The translations under genes and the position numbers were made by a program. Shown piece by piece: positions 7,661 to 15,917 of a DNA stretch of 64,000 nucleotides. How positions within the stretch are numbered: position 1 is the first letter of the stretch; each line of letters starts with the position of its first letter. The notes under the pieces were generated by a model, which was given only the letters and a program-made list of their open reading frames with translations, was not told where the DNA came from and made no database searches. The DNA is from Ancylobacter sonchi (lineage in GTDB: Bacteria > Pseudomonadota > Alphaproteobacteria > Rhizobiales > Xanthobacteraceae): contig NZ_JAHBGF010000033.1 of assembly GCF_018390695.1 (NCBI RefSeq), positions 180,246 through 244,245 of the forward strand, in the 5' to 3' direction.

Positions 7661-9481
7661 ATGAGTCTCGACCTGCCCGCCGCCCCGCCGCCCGTCCGTG
7701 CCTTTCTCAGCGTCGCCCGCTCGGCCACCGGCCGCTTCTGGCGCGACCGGCTGGACATGCGCGGCGCCTCCACCGCGCTCGCCATCGCCCAGCGCCACGG
7801 CGTGCCGGAACTGCTGGCCCGCGTGCTGGCCGGCCGTGGTGTCGGCCTCGACGAGGTGCCGGCCTATCTCGATCCCACCGTGCGCGACCTGCTGCCCGAT
7901 CCGGACACGCTGACCGACATGGAGCCGGCGGTGGCGCGGCTCGCCGATGCGGTGACGCGCGGCGAGAAGGTGGCGGTGTTCGGCGACTACGACGTCGACG
8001 GCGCCACCGCTACCGCACTGCTGGTCGAGGTGCTGCGCGCCGGCGGGCTCGACCCGGCTTTCCACATTCCCGACCGCATCTTCGAGGGCTACGGGCCGAA
8101 CATCCCCGCCATCGAGGCCCTGCGCGCTGCCGGTGCCAGCCTGCTGGCGACCGTCGATTGCGGGACGATGAGCTTCGAGCCCTTCGCCCGCGCCGCCGCG
8201 ATCGGCCTCGACGTGGTGGTGATCGACCATCACCAGGCGGGCGAGGCGCTGCCGCCGGTGGCGGCGCTGGTGAACCCCAACCGCATCGACGACCTGTCGG
8301 GGCTCGGCCATCTCTGCGCGGTCGGGCTGGTCTTCGTCACCGCCGTCGGGCTGGTGCGCGAACTGCGCCGGCGCGGCTGGTGGACGGCCGAGCGGCCGGC
8401 GCCAGACCTCCTGGCCATGCTCGACCTCGTCGCGCTCGGCACGGTGGCCGACGTGGTGCCGTTGACCGGGCTCAACCGTGCCTTCGTCACCAAGGGCCTC
8501 GCCGTGCTGCGCCGGCGCGACCGGCCGGGGCTGACGGCGCTGATGGACGCGGCGCGGCTCTCCGGGCCGCCCAAGGCCTGGCATCTCGGCTTCCTGCTCG
8601 GGCCGCGCATCAATGCCGGCGGGCGCATCGGCGACGCCGCGCTCGGCACGCGGCTGCTGCTCAGCCACGACCCGATCGAGGCACGCGCGCTCGCCGCCGA
8701 GCTCGACCGGCTGAACGCCGAGCGCCAGCAGGTGGAGAAGGCGATCGTCGCCCAGGCCGAGGCCGAGGCGGAGGCCGCGCTCGGGCTCGAGGGCACCAGC
8801 CCGGTGATCCTGGCGAGCGGGCAGGGCTGGCACCCCGGCGTGGTGGGGCTGGTGGCGGCGCGACTGAAGGAGAAGTTCGGTCGCCCGGCCTTCGCGGTGG
8901 CGTTCACCGGCGCGCATGGCGCCGGCTCGGCGCGCTCCATCCCCGGCGTCGATGTCGGGCGCGCGGTGCGCGGCGCCGTCGAGCACGGGCTCCTGGTGAA
9001 GGGCGGCGGCCACGCCATGGCTGCCGGGCTGACGGTGGAGCGCGACAAGCTCGGCGCGCTGCGCGCCTATCTGGAGGCGGAGCTGGCGCCGTCGGTCGAG
9101 CGCGCCCGCCATGTCGACGAGACGGTGGTGGATGGCGCGCTCTCCGCCGGGGCGGCGACGCCGGAGCTGATCGAGCTGGTCGAGCGCGCCGGTCCCTATG
9201 GCGCCGGCAATCCGCAACCTGTGTTCGCCTTTCCCGCCCACCGCATCGTCTATGCCGAGGCCGGCAGCGCCGACCAGGTGCGGGTGCGCCTGCGCGCTGC
9301 CGACGGCTCGGTGCTGTCCGGCGTCGCCTTCCGCGCGGCGGCGACACCACTCGGCGAGGCGCTGCTGGGGAGCCGGGGGCAGACGCGCCACGTCGCCGGC
9401 ATGCTGGACCTCGACAGCTGGCAGGGGAGGGCGCAGCCCAGCCTGCGCATCTGCGATGTCGCCGACCCGGAAAAGACATGA
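7661..9481 (+). CDS. recJ: Single-stranded-DNA-specific exonuclease RecJ
   Basis: 606 residues, usual RecJ length. DHH-family motifs are clear: FGDYDVDGATATALL (109-114 for DYDVDG), VDCGTM, IDHHQAG (DHH 189-191), LVALGTVADVVPL, and the DHHA1 part with GGRIGDAALGTRLL and KGGGHAMAAGLTVE. RecJ degrades single-stranded DNA 5' to 3' in recombination and mismatch repair. The start MSLDLPAAPPPVRAFLSVARS was chosen because homology begins there, although the frame is open for 66 more codons upstream. Confidence 0.96.
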   Translation: MSLDLPAAPPPVRAFLSVARSATGRFWRDRLDMRGASTALAIAQRHGVPELLARVLAGRGVGLDEVPAYLDPTVRDLLPDPDTLTDMEPAVARLADAVTRGEKVAVFGDYDVDGATATALLVEVLRAGGLDPAFHIPDRIFEGYGPNIPAIEALRAAGASLLATVDCGTMSFEPFARAAAIGLDVVVIDHHQAGEALPPVAALVNPNRIDDLSGLGHLCAVGLVFVTAVGLVRELRRRGWWTAERPAPDLLAMLDLVALGTVADVVPLTGLNRAFVTKGLAVLRRRDRPGLTALMDAARLSGPPKAWHLGFLLGPRINAGGRIGDAALGTRLLLSHDPIEARALAAELDRLNAERQQVEKAIVAQAEAEAEAALGLEGTSPVILASGQGWHPGVVGLVAARLKEKFGRPAFAVAFTGAHGAGSARSIPGVDVGRAVRGAVEHGLLVKGGGHAMAAGLTVERDKLGALRAYLEAELAPSVERARHVDETVVDGALSAGAATPELIELVERAGPYGAGNPQPVFAFPAHRIVYAEAGSADQVRVRLRAADGSVLSGVAFRAAATPLGEALLGSRGQTRHVAGMLDLDSWQGRAQPSLRICDVADPEKT

Positions 9482-9647
9482 GCCGGCAACGCGCTGGCAG
9501 GGCGAGCGGAATCGGTTCGCCAGTTGCTGCGGCGTTGCCGTCGCTGCTGGGCAGCCGCGCGGAATCGCTTTCTGAACCGCCGCGCGCAAGCCGTTGCGCC
9601 GACTCGACGAATGCCGCCTGCCTCCTCCTGAAACGAATTCTCAGCCG

Positions 9648-11003
9648 ATGGCGCCAATGACCGGAAACGACTCCTCTTTCGCCGACCGCCCTACTGTCGC
9701 GGTCATCGGCGCCGGCCCGGCCGGCCTCCTCGCCGCCGAGGTGCTGGCCACGGCAGGGGCTCAGGTGACGGTGTATGATCGCCTCGCTGCGCCGGCGCGC
9801 AAATTCCTGATGGCCGGGCGCGGCGGGCTGAACATCACTCATTCCGAGCCGCGCGAGCGCTTCCTCGCCCGCTATGGCGCGGCGGCGGACTGGCTGGCGC
9901 CGATGCTCGATGCCTTCCCTCCCGCCCGCCTGCGCAGCTGGGTGGAAGGCCTGGGCGAGCCGACCTTCGTCGGCTCCAGCGGCCGGGTGTTTCCCCGGAG
10001 CTTCAAGGCCTCGCCGCTGCTGCGCGCCTGGCTGCGGCGGCTCGACGGGCTGGGCGTGACGTTCGCCCCGCGCCATCTCTGGCTGGGCTGGGACGAGGCC
10101 GGCCGCCTGCGCTTCGCCACGCCGGAGGGCGAGACGGTGCGGGAGGTGAGCGCGACGCTGCTGGCGCTCGGCGGCGCCAGCTGGCCGCGGCTCGGCACCG
10201 ATGGCGGCTGGGCGTCGATTCTCGCCGCGACGGGGGCGGAGCTGCGCCCGCTGCGGCCGGCCAATGCCGGCGTGGCGGTGGCGTGGAGCGAGACCTTCCG
10301 CCAGCGCTTCGCCGGTGAACCGCTGAAGCGCATCGGCCTCGCTGCCGGCGGGCGGGCGCTGCGCGGCGAGGCGGTGATCACCGCGCAGGGGCTTGAGGGC
10401 GGCGGCATCTACGCGCTCACCGACCGGCTGCGCGACGAACTGGCGGCCGGGGAGGCGGTGCTGACCCTCGACCTGCGGCCGGACCTCGCCGTCGAGGTGC
10501 TGGCGACGCGCCTGGCCTCGGCCCGCAAGGGCGAGACCCTGTCCAACCGGCTGCGCAAGGCCGGACTGCCGGCGGTGGCGGCGGGGCTGATGCGCGAGGC
10601 GGCGCTGCAGCTGCCCGCCGATCCCGCCGGTTTGGCCGCACTGGCCAAGGCGGTGCCGGTCCGCGTCGCCGCCATTGCCGGCATCGAGCGGGCGATCTCC
10701 TCGGCCGGTGGCCTCGCGAGGGAGGGGCTTACCGAGGCACTGGAGCTGCGGGCGCGGCCGGGCGTGTTCGCCGCCGGCGAGATGCTGGACTGGGAGGCGC
10801 CGACCGGCGGCTATCTGCTGCAGGCCTGCTTCGCCACCGGCTGGCAGGCGGCGGCCGGCATGGCGGGCCAGCTGGGCCTGCCTGTTCCTGATCCGTGGAC
10901 CGGCGGCTGGGTGGCGGCGGATGGGCCAGGCGAAATATCGAACGTGAAAATCTCCGGCGACGAACGGCCGGATCGGGAGGAAGTGGCGCGGGACGGCAGC
11001 TGA
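9648..11003 (+). CDS. BaiN/HI0933-like FAD-dependent oxidoreductase (TIGR03862-like)
   Basis: About 451 residues (ATG at 9648, or 9657 for 448). An N-terminal FAD-binding motif VAVIGAGPAGLLAAEVLATAGAQVTVYDR is followed by KFLMAGRGGLNITHSEP, the signature of the HI0933/BaiN flavoprotein family, and a C-terminal GEMLDWEAPTGGYLLQACFATGWQAAAGMAG that closes the FAD site. Substrate unknown; members are often just called NAD(P)/FAD-dependent oxidoreductases. Lies 166 bp after recJ; the gap holds nothing recognisable. Confidence 0.88.
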   Translation: MAPMTGNDSSFADRPTVAVIGAGPAGLLAAEVLATAGAQVTVYDRLAAPARKFLMAGRGGLNITHSEPRERFLARYGAAADWLAPMLDAFPPARLRSWVEGLGEPTFVGSSGRVFPRSFKASPLLRAWLRRLDGLGVTFAPRHLWLGWDEAGRLRFATPEGETVREVSATLLALGGASWPRLGTDGGWASILAATGAELRPLRPANAGVAVAWSETFRQRFAGEPLKRIGLAAGGRALRGEAVITAQGLEGGGIYALTDRLRDELAAGEAVLTLDLRPDLAVEVLATRLASARKGETLSNRLRKAGLPAVAAGLMREAALQLPADPAGLAALAKAVPVRVAAIAGIERAISSAGGLAREGLTEALELRARPGVFAAGEMLDWEAPTGGYLLQACFATGWQAAAGMAGQLGLPVPDPWTGGWVAADGPGEISNVKISGDERPDREEVARDGS

Positions 11004-11312
11004 GGGAGCGCGTGCCACCGTCCCGCGCGGTTCACGAGACCAGCCGGGAAAACGGCCTCGCGAACTGTTCGGTCCCAGGTCCCCGGCCGGGCGATCATGA
11101 CACCGTCGAGGACTTCGCCATCTGATTACTCGACGATTCTGCTGCGTACAACGATTATCTTCGACGATTATTATAGTTCTAAACTGAGCCGGGTGCTGAT
11201 TACTTGGCGTCGTTCCAGTAACCGTGCGGTCGCTTGCGGCGGGGCGGTTCGGGGCCTACCTGTTCGAGATGGCGGCACGAGGCGCATGCGGGACGGCATG
11301 CAGGAGGGATCC
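11004..11312 (+). promoter_or_regulatory. AT-rich promoter region with ATAGTTCTAAA motif
   Basis: This 309-bp gap carries no gene. It includes an unusually AT-rich stretch (about 11124-11210) with ATAGTTCTAAA at 11173-11183, 130 bp before the small gene at 11313. The same 11-mer recurs at 11669-11679 before the imelysin gene. TTCTAAA matches one arm of the Irr 'iron control element' of alphaproteobacteria; the other arm is poor here. A shared iron-responsive promoter element is inferred. Confidence 0.4.
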
Positions 11313-11594
11313 ATGGCGCGGCTGTTCTTCCGAAGCGGACGCACGGCCGAGGCGGCGCCGGACGCGGCGCGCGAACTCGCGGCGAAGGCGCGGCGGATGC
11401 TCGCGGCCGACGACGACACCACCATTTCGATCAGCGAGATCGCCTGTGGCGATCCGGCCTGCGGCGGCGCCGAGACGGTGATCCTGATCATGCGGCCCGG
11501 CCGCCGCACCGAAGCGGCGAAGATTCTTCGGCCGCTCGCCGAGGTGGTGGACGACGACCTGACGGAAGCCCTAGCTAGTTTCGTCGAGGGGTGA
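11313..11594 (+). CDS. Small conserved-looking protein of unknown function, linked to iron cluster
   Basis: 93 residues, starting at an ATG with a strong AGGAGG upstream (11301-11306). No signal peptide or membrane helix. The core SISEIACGDPACGGAETVILIMRPGRRTEAAKILRPLAEVVDDDL has two cysteines (CGDPACGG) followed by a predicted beta-rich basic segment; I recall similar short alphaproteobacterial proteins without assigned function. It lies 175 bp before the imelysin gene, and both genes carry the same upstream ATAGTTCTAAA element, so a part in iron response is plausible. No function is claimed. Confidence 0.7.
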   Translation: MARLFFRSGRTAEAAPDAARELAAKARRMLAADDDTTISISEIACGDPACGGAETVILIMRPGRRTEAAKILRPLAEVVDDDLTEALASFVEG

Positions 11595-11769
11595 TGATTT
11601 CAGCGAGTGTAGTATTCAATGTTTCTATAAGAAATTTTACCGATGACCTAAGGTGGCTGTAGAGTATAATAGTTCTAAAGTAGAGATGACATCTTGCGAC
11701 TGCTTGGCAGGCTGGCGTAGGACTCGCGTCGATGGATAGGGACGCCGCGTGGCGGCGGGAGGAAATCCG
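11595..11769 (+). promoter_or_regulatory. Promoter region of the imelysin cluster
   Basis: AT-rich 175 bp with a TTTCT-ATA-AGAAA palindrome (11622-11634) and the second ATAGTTCTAAA copy (11669-11679), 90 bp before the imelysin start. The position and the repeat suggest control by an iron regulator such as Irr or RirA (inference). Confidence 0.45.
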
Positions 11770-13080
11770 ATGCGAGCCAGCCTGATGAAATTCGCCGCGC
11801 CCAAGAAGTTCACCTCGACGCTGATGGCGGCGGTCGCCTTCGGGGCGCTGGTCGCCGCCGGTCCGGTCCGGGCGGAAACCGCGCCGAAGGTGCGCGACGT
11901 CGTCGTCACCTACGCCAACATCGCCGAGGCGATGTATTCCGACGCGCTTACCACCGCCAAGGCGCTGCAGGTGGCGGTCGACGCCTTCCTCGCCTATCCG
12001 ACCCAGGCCAATCTCGACAAGGCCCGCACCGCCTGGAAGGCCGCCCGTGTGCCTTACCAGCAGACCGAGGGCTTCCGCTTCGGCAATGCGCTGGTTGACG
12101 ACTGGGAGGGCCGGGTGAACGCCTGGCCGCTCGACGAGGGGCTGATCGACTATGTCGACAAGAGCTACGGCACCTCCTCGGACGAGAACCCGCTCTACAC
12201 CGCCAACGTGATCGCCAACACCAAGATCCGCGTCGGCAAGAAGACCATCGACGCCACCAAGATCAACGCCAAGCTGCTCAACAGCCTGCAGGAGGCCGGC
12301 GGCGTCGAGTCCAACGTCGCCATCGGCTACCACGCCATCGAGTTCCTGCTGTGGGGCCAGGACCTGAACGGCACCGGGCCGGGCGCCGGCAACCGTCCCG
12401 CCACCGATTACGACCTGAAGAACTGCACCAACGGCCATTGCGACCGCCGCGCCGCCTATCTCAAGGCCGCCACCGACCTGCTGGTGAGCGACCTCGAGGA
12501 GATGACCAAGGCGTGGGGCGCCAAGGGCAAGGCCCGCGCCGTGGTGCTGAAGCAGAAGGACAAGGCGGCGCTCGGCACCATCCTCACCGGCCTCGGCTCG
12601 CTGTCCTATGGCGAACTCGCCGGCGAGCGCATGAAGCTCGGCCTGATCCTGCACGATCCGGAGGAGGAGCATGACTGCTTCTCCGACAACACCCACAACT
12701 CGCATTTCTATGACGAGACCGGCATCGCCTCGATCTATCGCGGCAAGTACACCCGCGTCGACGGCAGCGTCGTCGAGGGTCCGTCGGTTGCCGCCTATGC
12801 CGCCGCGCTGGCGCCCAAGCCCGCCGGGGAGGCCGAGGCCAAGATCGACGCCGCGCTCGCTGCGCTGAAGGCGATCAAGGACGAGGCCGACAGCGGCAAG
12901 CAGGCCTATGACCAGATGATCGGCGAGGGCAACACCGAGGGCAACGCGCTGGTGCAGAAGGGCGTCGATTCGCTCGTCGCCCAGACCCGCGCCATCGAGG
13001 GCGTGGTCGCGGCGTTGAAGCTGAAGATCAAGGTAGAAGGCTCCGACAGCCTCGACGACCCGTCCAAGGTCGGCGAGTGA
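11770..13080 (+). CDS. Imelysin family iron-regulated protein (IrpA-like)
   Basis: 436 residues. A Sec-type signal peptide spans roughly residues 1-35 (TSTLMAAVAFGALVAAGPVRA). The imelysin fold is supported by the GxHxxE motif GYHAIEFLLWGQD (H188, E191), AWKAARVPYQQTEGFRFGNA, and EEEHDCFSDNTHNSHFYDE. Imelysins are periplasmic or surface iron-handling proteins; the HxxE pair is the presumed metal site. ATG at 11770 has GGAGGA upstream, so it was preferred to the GTG at 11749. First gene of a five-gene same-strand run, 10 bp before the multicopper oxidase. Confidence 0.92.
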   Translation: MRASLMKFAAPKKFTSTLMAAVAFGALVAAGPVRAETAPKVRDVVVTYANIAEAMYSDALTTAKALQVAVDAFLAYPTQANLDKARTAWKAARVPYQQTEGFRFGNALVDDWEGRVNAWPLDEGLIDYVDKSYGTSSDENPLYTANVIANTKIRVGKKTIDATKINAKLLNSLQEAGGVESNVAIGYHAIEFLLWGQDLNGTGPGAGNRPATDYDLKNCTNGHCDRRAAYLKAATDLLVSDLEEMTKAWGAKGKARAVVLKQKDKAALGTILTGLGSLSYGELAGERMKLGLILHDPEEEHDCFSDNTHNSHFYDETGIASIYRGKYTRVDGSVVEGPSVAAYAAALAPKPAGEAEAKIDAALAALKAIKDEADSGKQAYDQMIGEGNTEGNALVQKGVDSLVAQTRAIEGVVAALKLKIKVEGSDSLDDPSKVGE

Positions 13081-13090
13081 GGCGCCCGTG

Positions 13091-14548
13091 ATGACAGGGG
13101 GCGCGGCCATTTCGCGCCGCGCCCTGCTGGCCGCGGGCGCGGCCTTCGGCGCCGGAGCCGTGCTGGCGCCGGCCCGTACCGGCCTTGCCCGCGTGCCGGT
13201 GCCCTTCGAACCGACCCAGCACCTGACGCTAGCCGCCGGCGAGACGGCGTGGCAACTGCCCGGCGCCGGGGCGCCGAGCCGCGTCTATGCCTATGACGGC
13301 GAGCTGTTCCGGCAGATCCGGGTGCCGCGCGGCACAAGGCTGGAGGCCCGGTTCGCCAACGGGCTTTCCGAAGGCTCGACCGTGCATTTCCACGGCATCC
13401 GCATGCCCAATGAATTCGACGGCGTGCCGACGCTGACCCAGCCGCTGGTCGAGCCCGGCGGCGGCTTCACCTACCGCATTCCGCTCGACGATCCCGGCAC
13501 CTTCTTCTTCCACCCGCATTGCGACGAGACCGGGCAGGCCGGGCGCGGCCTTGCCGGCGTGCTGATCGTTGAGGATCCTCGTGATCCCAAATTCGACGTC
13601 GAGCATGTGCTGTGCCTGAAGGACTGGCGCGTCGACGACACCGGCGGCTTCCTGCCGATGTCCGAGCCGGAAGGTGCCGCCAAGGCCGGCACCTTCGGCG
13701 CCACCCGCACGGTGAACGGGCGCGCGCATCTCGACCTCGCCGCGCCGGCGGGCGGCGATGTGCGGCTGCGCATCCTCAACCTCGATTCCACCCGCATCAT
13801 GGATATCGGCGTCGAGGGTGCCGAGGCCTGGCTGATCGCGGTTGACGGCCACGCTTTGCCGCCGCTGCCGATGGACAGGCTCCCGGACGGTATCTGGCGC
13901 ATGGGCCCGGCCCAGCGCATCGACGTGCAGGTGCGCATGCCGCGCGACGGCGCGCCGGTGACGGTGGGCGACTATCGCGCTTCCGACGTCTTCACCTTCG
14001 CGACGATCTCCGCCGAGGGGAGGGCGCGCGGCCCGCGCCGCCGGGGACCGCTGGCGCTGCCGCCGCCGAAGCTGCCCTTCCCGGACCTCGCGGCGGCCGA
14101 GTTCCACTCCTTCACCTTGCAGCAGGCGACCGACGCGGCGGTGAAGGAGACCGGCCTCTCGCCCAACGATCCGCTCGCCAAGGCGCTGATCGACAGCCTG
14201 TGCGTCGGCTCGACCACCTACTGGTCGATTGCCCAGCAATCCTGGCCGACCGGCGAGCAGCGCCACCTGCCGCCGCCGCTGGCGCGGATGGAGGCTGGGA
14301 AGAGCTACCGCATCGAGATCAAGAACGAGACGCGCTACCCGCATCCGGTGCACCTGCACGGCCATGCCTTCGCGGTGCTTTCCTCCAGCAAGGGGCGTCT
14401 GCCGAAGCATTTCGCCGACACCGTGCTGACCCAGCCGGGCGAGGCGGTGGAGATCGCCTTCGTTGCCGCGCCGGGCGACTGGGTGTTCCACTGCCACATC
14501 CTCGAACACATGGAGACCGGCATGATGGGCTGGTTCCGTGTGGTCTGA
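13091..14548 (+). CDS. Tat-exported multicopper oxidase
   Basis: 485 residues. The twin-arginine signal SRRALLAAGAAFGAGAVL indicates export after folding. All four copper-binding blocks are present: HFHG (H99, H101), HPHCD (H141, H143), HPVHLHGHAF (H418-H425) and HCHILEHMETGM (H467 to M478), so type 1 and trinuclear centres look complete. Such enzymes oxidise Cu(I), Fe(II) or organics with reduction of O2 to water. Lying between imelysin and di-heme genes, a periplasmic ferroxidase role is the best guess. An overlapping GTG at 13088 is an alternative start. This gene is not a usual member of the imelysin-DUF1111-DUF1513 set as I know it. Confidence 0.9.
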   Translation: MTGGAAISRRALLAAGAAFGAGAVLAPARTGLARVPVPFEPTQHLTLAAGETAWQLPGAGAPSRVYAYDGELFRQIRVPRGTRLEARFANGLSEGSTVHFHGIRMPNEFDGVPTLTQPLVEPGGGFTYRIPLDDPGTFFFHPHCDETGQAGRGLAGVLIVEDPRDPKFDVEHVLCLKDWRVDDTGGFLPMSEPEGAAKAGTFGATRTVNGRAHLDLAAPAGGDVRLRILNLDSTRIMDIGVEGAEAWLIAVDGHALPPLPMDRLPDGIWRMGPAQRIDVQVRMPRDGAPVTVGDYRASDVFTFATISAEGRARGPRRRGPLALPPPKLPFPDLAAAEFHSFTLQQATDAAVKETGLSPNDPLAKALIDSLCVGSTTYWSIAQQSWPTGEQRHLPPPLARMEAGKSYRIEIKNETRYPHPVHLHGHAFAVLSSSKGRLPKHFADTVLTQPGEAVEIAFVAAPGDWVFHCHILEHMETGMMGWFRVV

Positions 14549-14549
14549 G

Positions 14550-15890
14550 ATGAGTGGGATCCCTCCAGGGCGACGCGCACCCTCTCGCCGTGGGGGAGAG
14601 GGTGCGCGCGGTGTTGAGCACTTCCCAGCCGTGCGTCCCCCTCATCCGGCCCGCCGGGCCGATCTTTCCCCCTCCGGGAGAGGTGCGGCTTTCCTCGTTG
14701 CACTCTTCGCTCTTATGTCTGCGCCTGCCATGGCAGCCGACGACGCTGGGCTCGACCGTGCCATCGGCAAGGCGCTGTTCGAGCGGCCCTGGGTGCCGGC
14801 GCCCAGCTCCACCCGCGCAAATGACGGGCTCGGCCCGCTGTTCGACGCACGCTCCTGCTCGGCCTGCCATCCCGGCGCCGGGCCGGGCGCGACCCGGCTC
14901 GACGCGCAGGGCGTGCCGGAGGAACTCGGGCTGGTGCTGTCGCTGTTCCGGACGGACGGCGCTGGCGACCCGGTCTATGGTCACCGGCTGGAGACCATGA
15001 CCCTGCCTGGCGTGCCGGCGGAGGGTACGTTCCGGGTGACGGTCGAGAACGGGCGGCCGGTGCCGCAGCCACAGGCGCTCGGCTATGGGCCGCTCGATGC
15101 GGCAACGCATATCTCGCTGCGGACGGCACCGGAACTGCGCGGGCGCGGCCGGCTCGAACTGGTGCCCGACGCGGCGATCCTGGCGCTGGAGGATCCCGAC
15201 GACCGCGATGGCGACGGCGTGCGCGGCCGGGCGCGCCGCTTCGAGGTGCCGGAAGGCGGCTCGCGCATCGGTCGCTTCGGCTGGAAGGCCAGCCATCCGA
15301 CGCTGGCGGGCCAGACGGCGGAGGCCTTCGCGCTCGATCTCGGCCTGTCCACGCCGCTGCGGATGGAACCGTGGGGCGACTGCACGGAGGCGCAAACCCA
15401 GTGCCGCAACGCGCCGCACGGCCCCGACGCTGAGGGCGAGCCGGAGATTTCCGCCGCCATCGTCGAACGCATCGTCGCCTATCTGCGCGGGCTGAAGGTG
15501 CCGGAGCCGACCGGCGATGCGGCCGATGCGCGCGGCGCCCGGCTGTTCGCCGCCACCGGCTGCGCCGCCTGCCACCGTCCCTCCCTGCCGACGACGGGCG
15601 GCGGCACGGTGGCGCTGTTCACCGACGTGCTGCTGCACGACATGGGCGAGGGCCTCGCCGATTCGGCCGGCGTGCCGGGGGCCACCGCGGCCGAATGGCG
15701 TACCGCGCCGCTCGCCGGCCTGTCGCGGGCGCTGGAAAAGCGCACCGGCCTGCTGCATGACGGCCGGGCTGCTGATGTCGCCGCCGCCGTCAGCTGGCAT
15801 GGCGGCGAGGCGGCGGGCGCCCGTCGCCGCTTCGACGCGCTTTCCGCCCGCGACCGCCGTCGCCTGATCGACTACGTTTCTCGTTTGTGA
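14550..15890 (+). CDS. Di-heme DUF1111 'thiol oxidoreductase'-like protein
   Basis: 446 residues if started at ATG 14550, which adjoins the oxidase stop. Two c-type haem motifs CSACH (103-107) and CAACH (338-342) and the DGVRGRARRFEVPEGGSRIGRFGWKA type segment place it in the DUF1111 di-haem family regularly found beside imelysins. A signal sequence core AAFLVALFALMSAPAMA is present, but it is preceded by about 45 residues encoded by a palindromic repeat (14574-14661) read in frame. The true start is uncertain: GTG 14538, ATG 14550 or GTG 14631 are possible. Periplasmic electron transfer linked to iron is likely. Confidence 0.88.
   Translation: MSGIPPGRRAPSRRGGEGARGVEHFPAVRPPHPARRADLSPSGRGAAFLVALFALMSAPAMAADDAGLDRAIGKALFERPWVPAPSSTRANDGLGPLFDARSCSACHPGAGPGATRLDAQGVPEELGLVLSLFRTDGAGDPVYGHRLETMTLPGVPAEGTFRVTVENGRPVPQPQALGYGPLDAATHISLRTAPELRGRGRLELVPDAAILALEDPDDRDGDGVRGRARRFEVPEGGSRIGRFGWKASHPTLAGQTAEAFALDLGLSTPLRMEPWGDCTEAQTQCRNAPHGPDAEGEPEISAAIVERIVAYLRGLKVPEPTGDAADARGARLFAATGCAACHRPSLPTTGGGTVALFTDVLLHDMGEGLADSAGVPGATAAEWRTAPLAGLSRALEKRTGLLHDGRAADVAAAVSWHGGEAAGARRRFDALSARDRRRLIDYVSRL
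14574..14661. repeat. Palindromic (REP/MITE-like) repeat inside a coding frame
   Basis: Two hairpins: a perfect 13-bp stem CGCGCACCCTCTC / GAGAGGGTGCGCG (14574-14608, 9-nt loop) and CGGCCC-GCC-GGGCCG (14647-14661) inside CCCCTCATCCGGCCC. The latter wording matches a dispersed repeat common in alphaproteobacterial genomes (recalled). The DUF1111 frame stays open through it. Confidence 0.7.
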
Positions 15891-15917
15891 TGCCATCCGC
15901 GAGCCGGGGATTTCACC

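Noticed and set aside
7403..9589. Antisense frame of 728 codons over recJ
   Set aside because: Shadow of GC-rich third positions; recJ motifs are complete on the plus strand.
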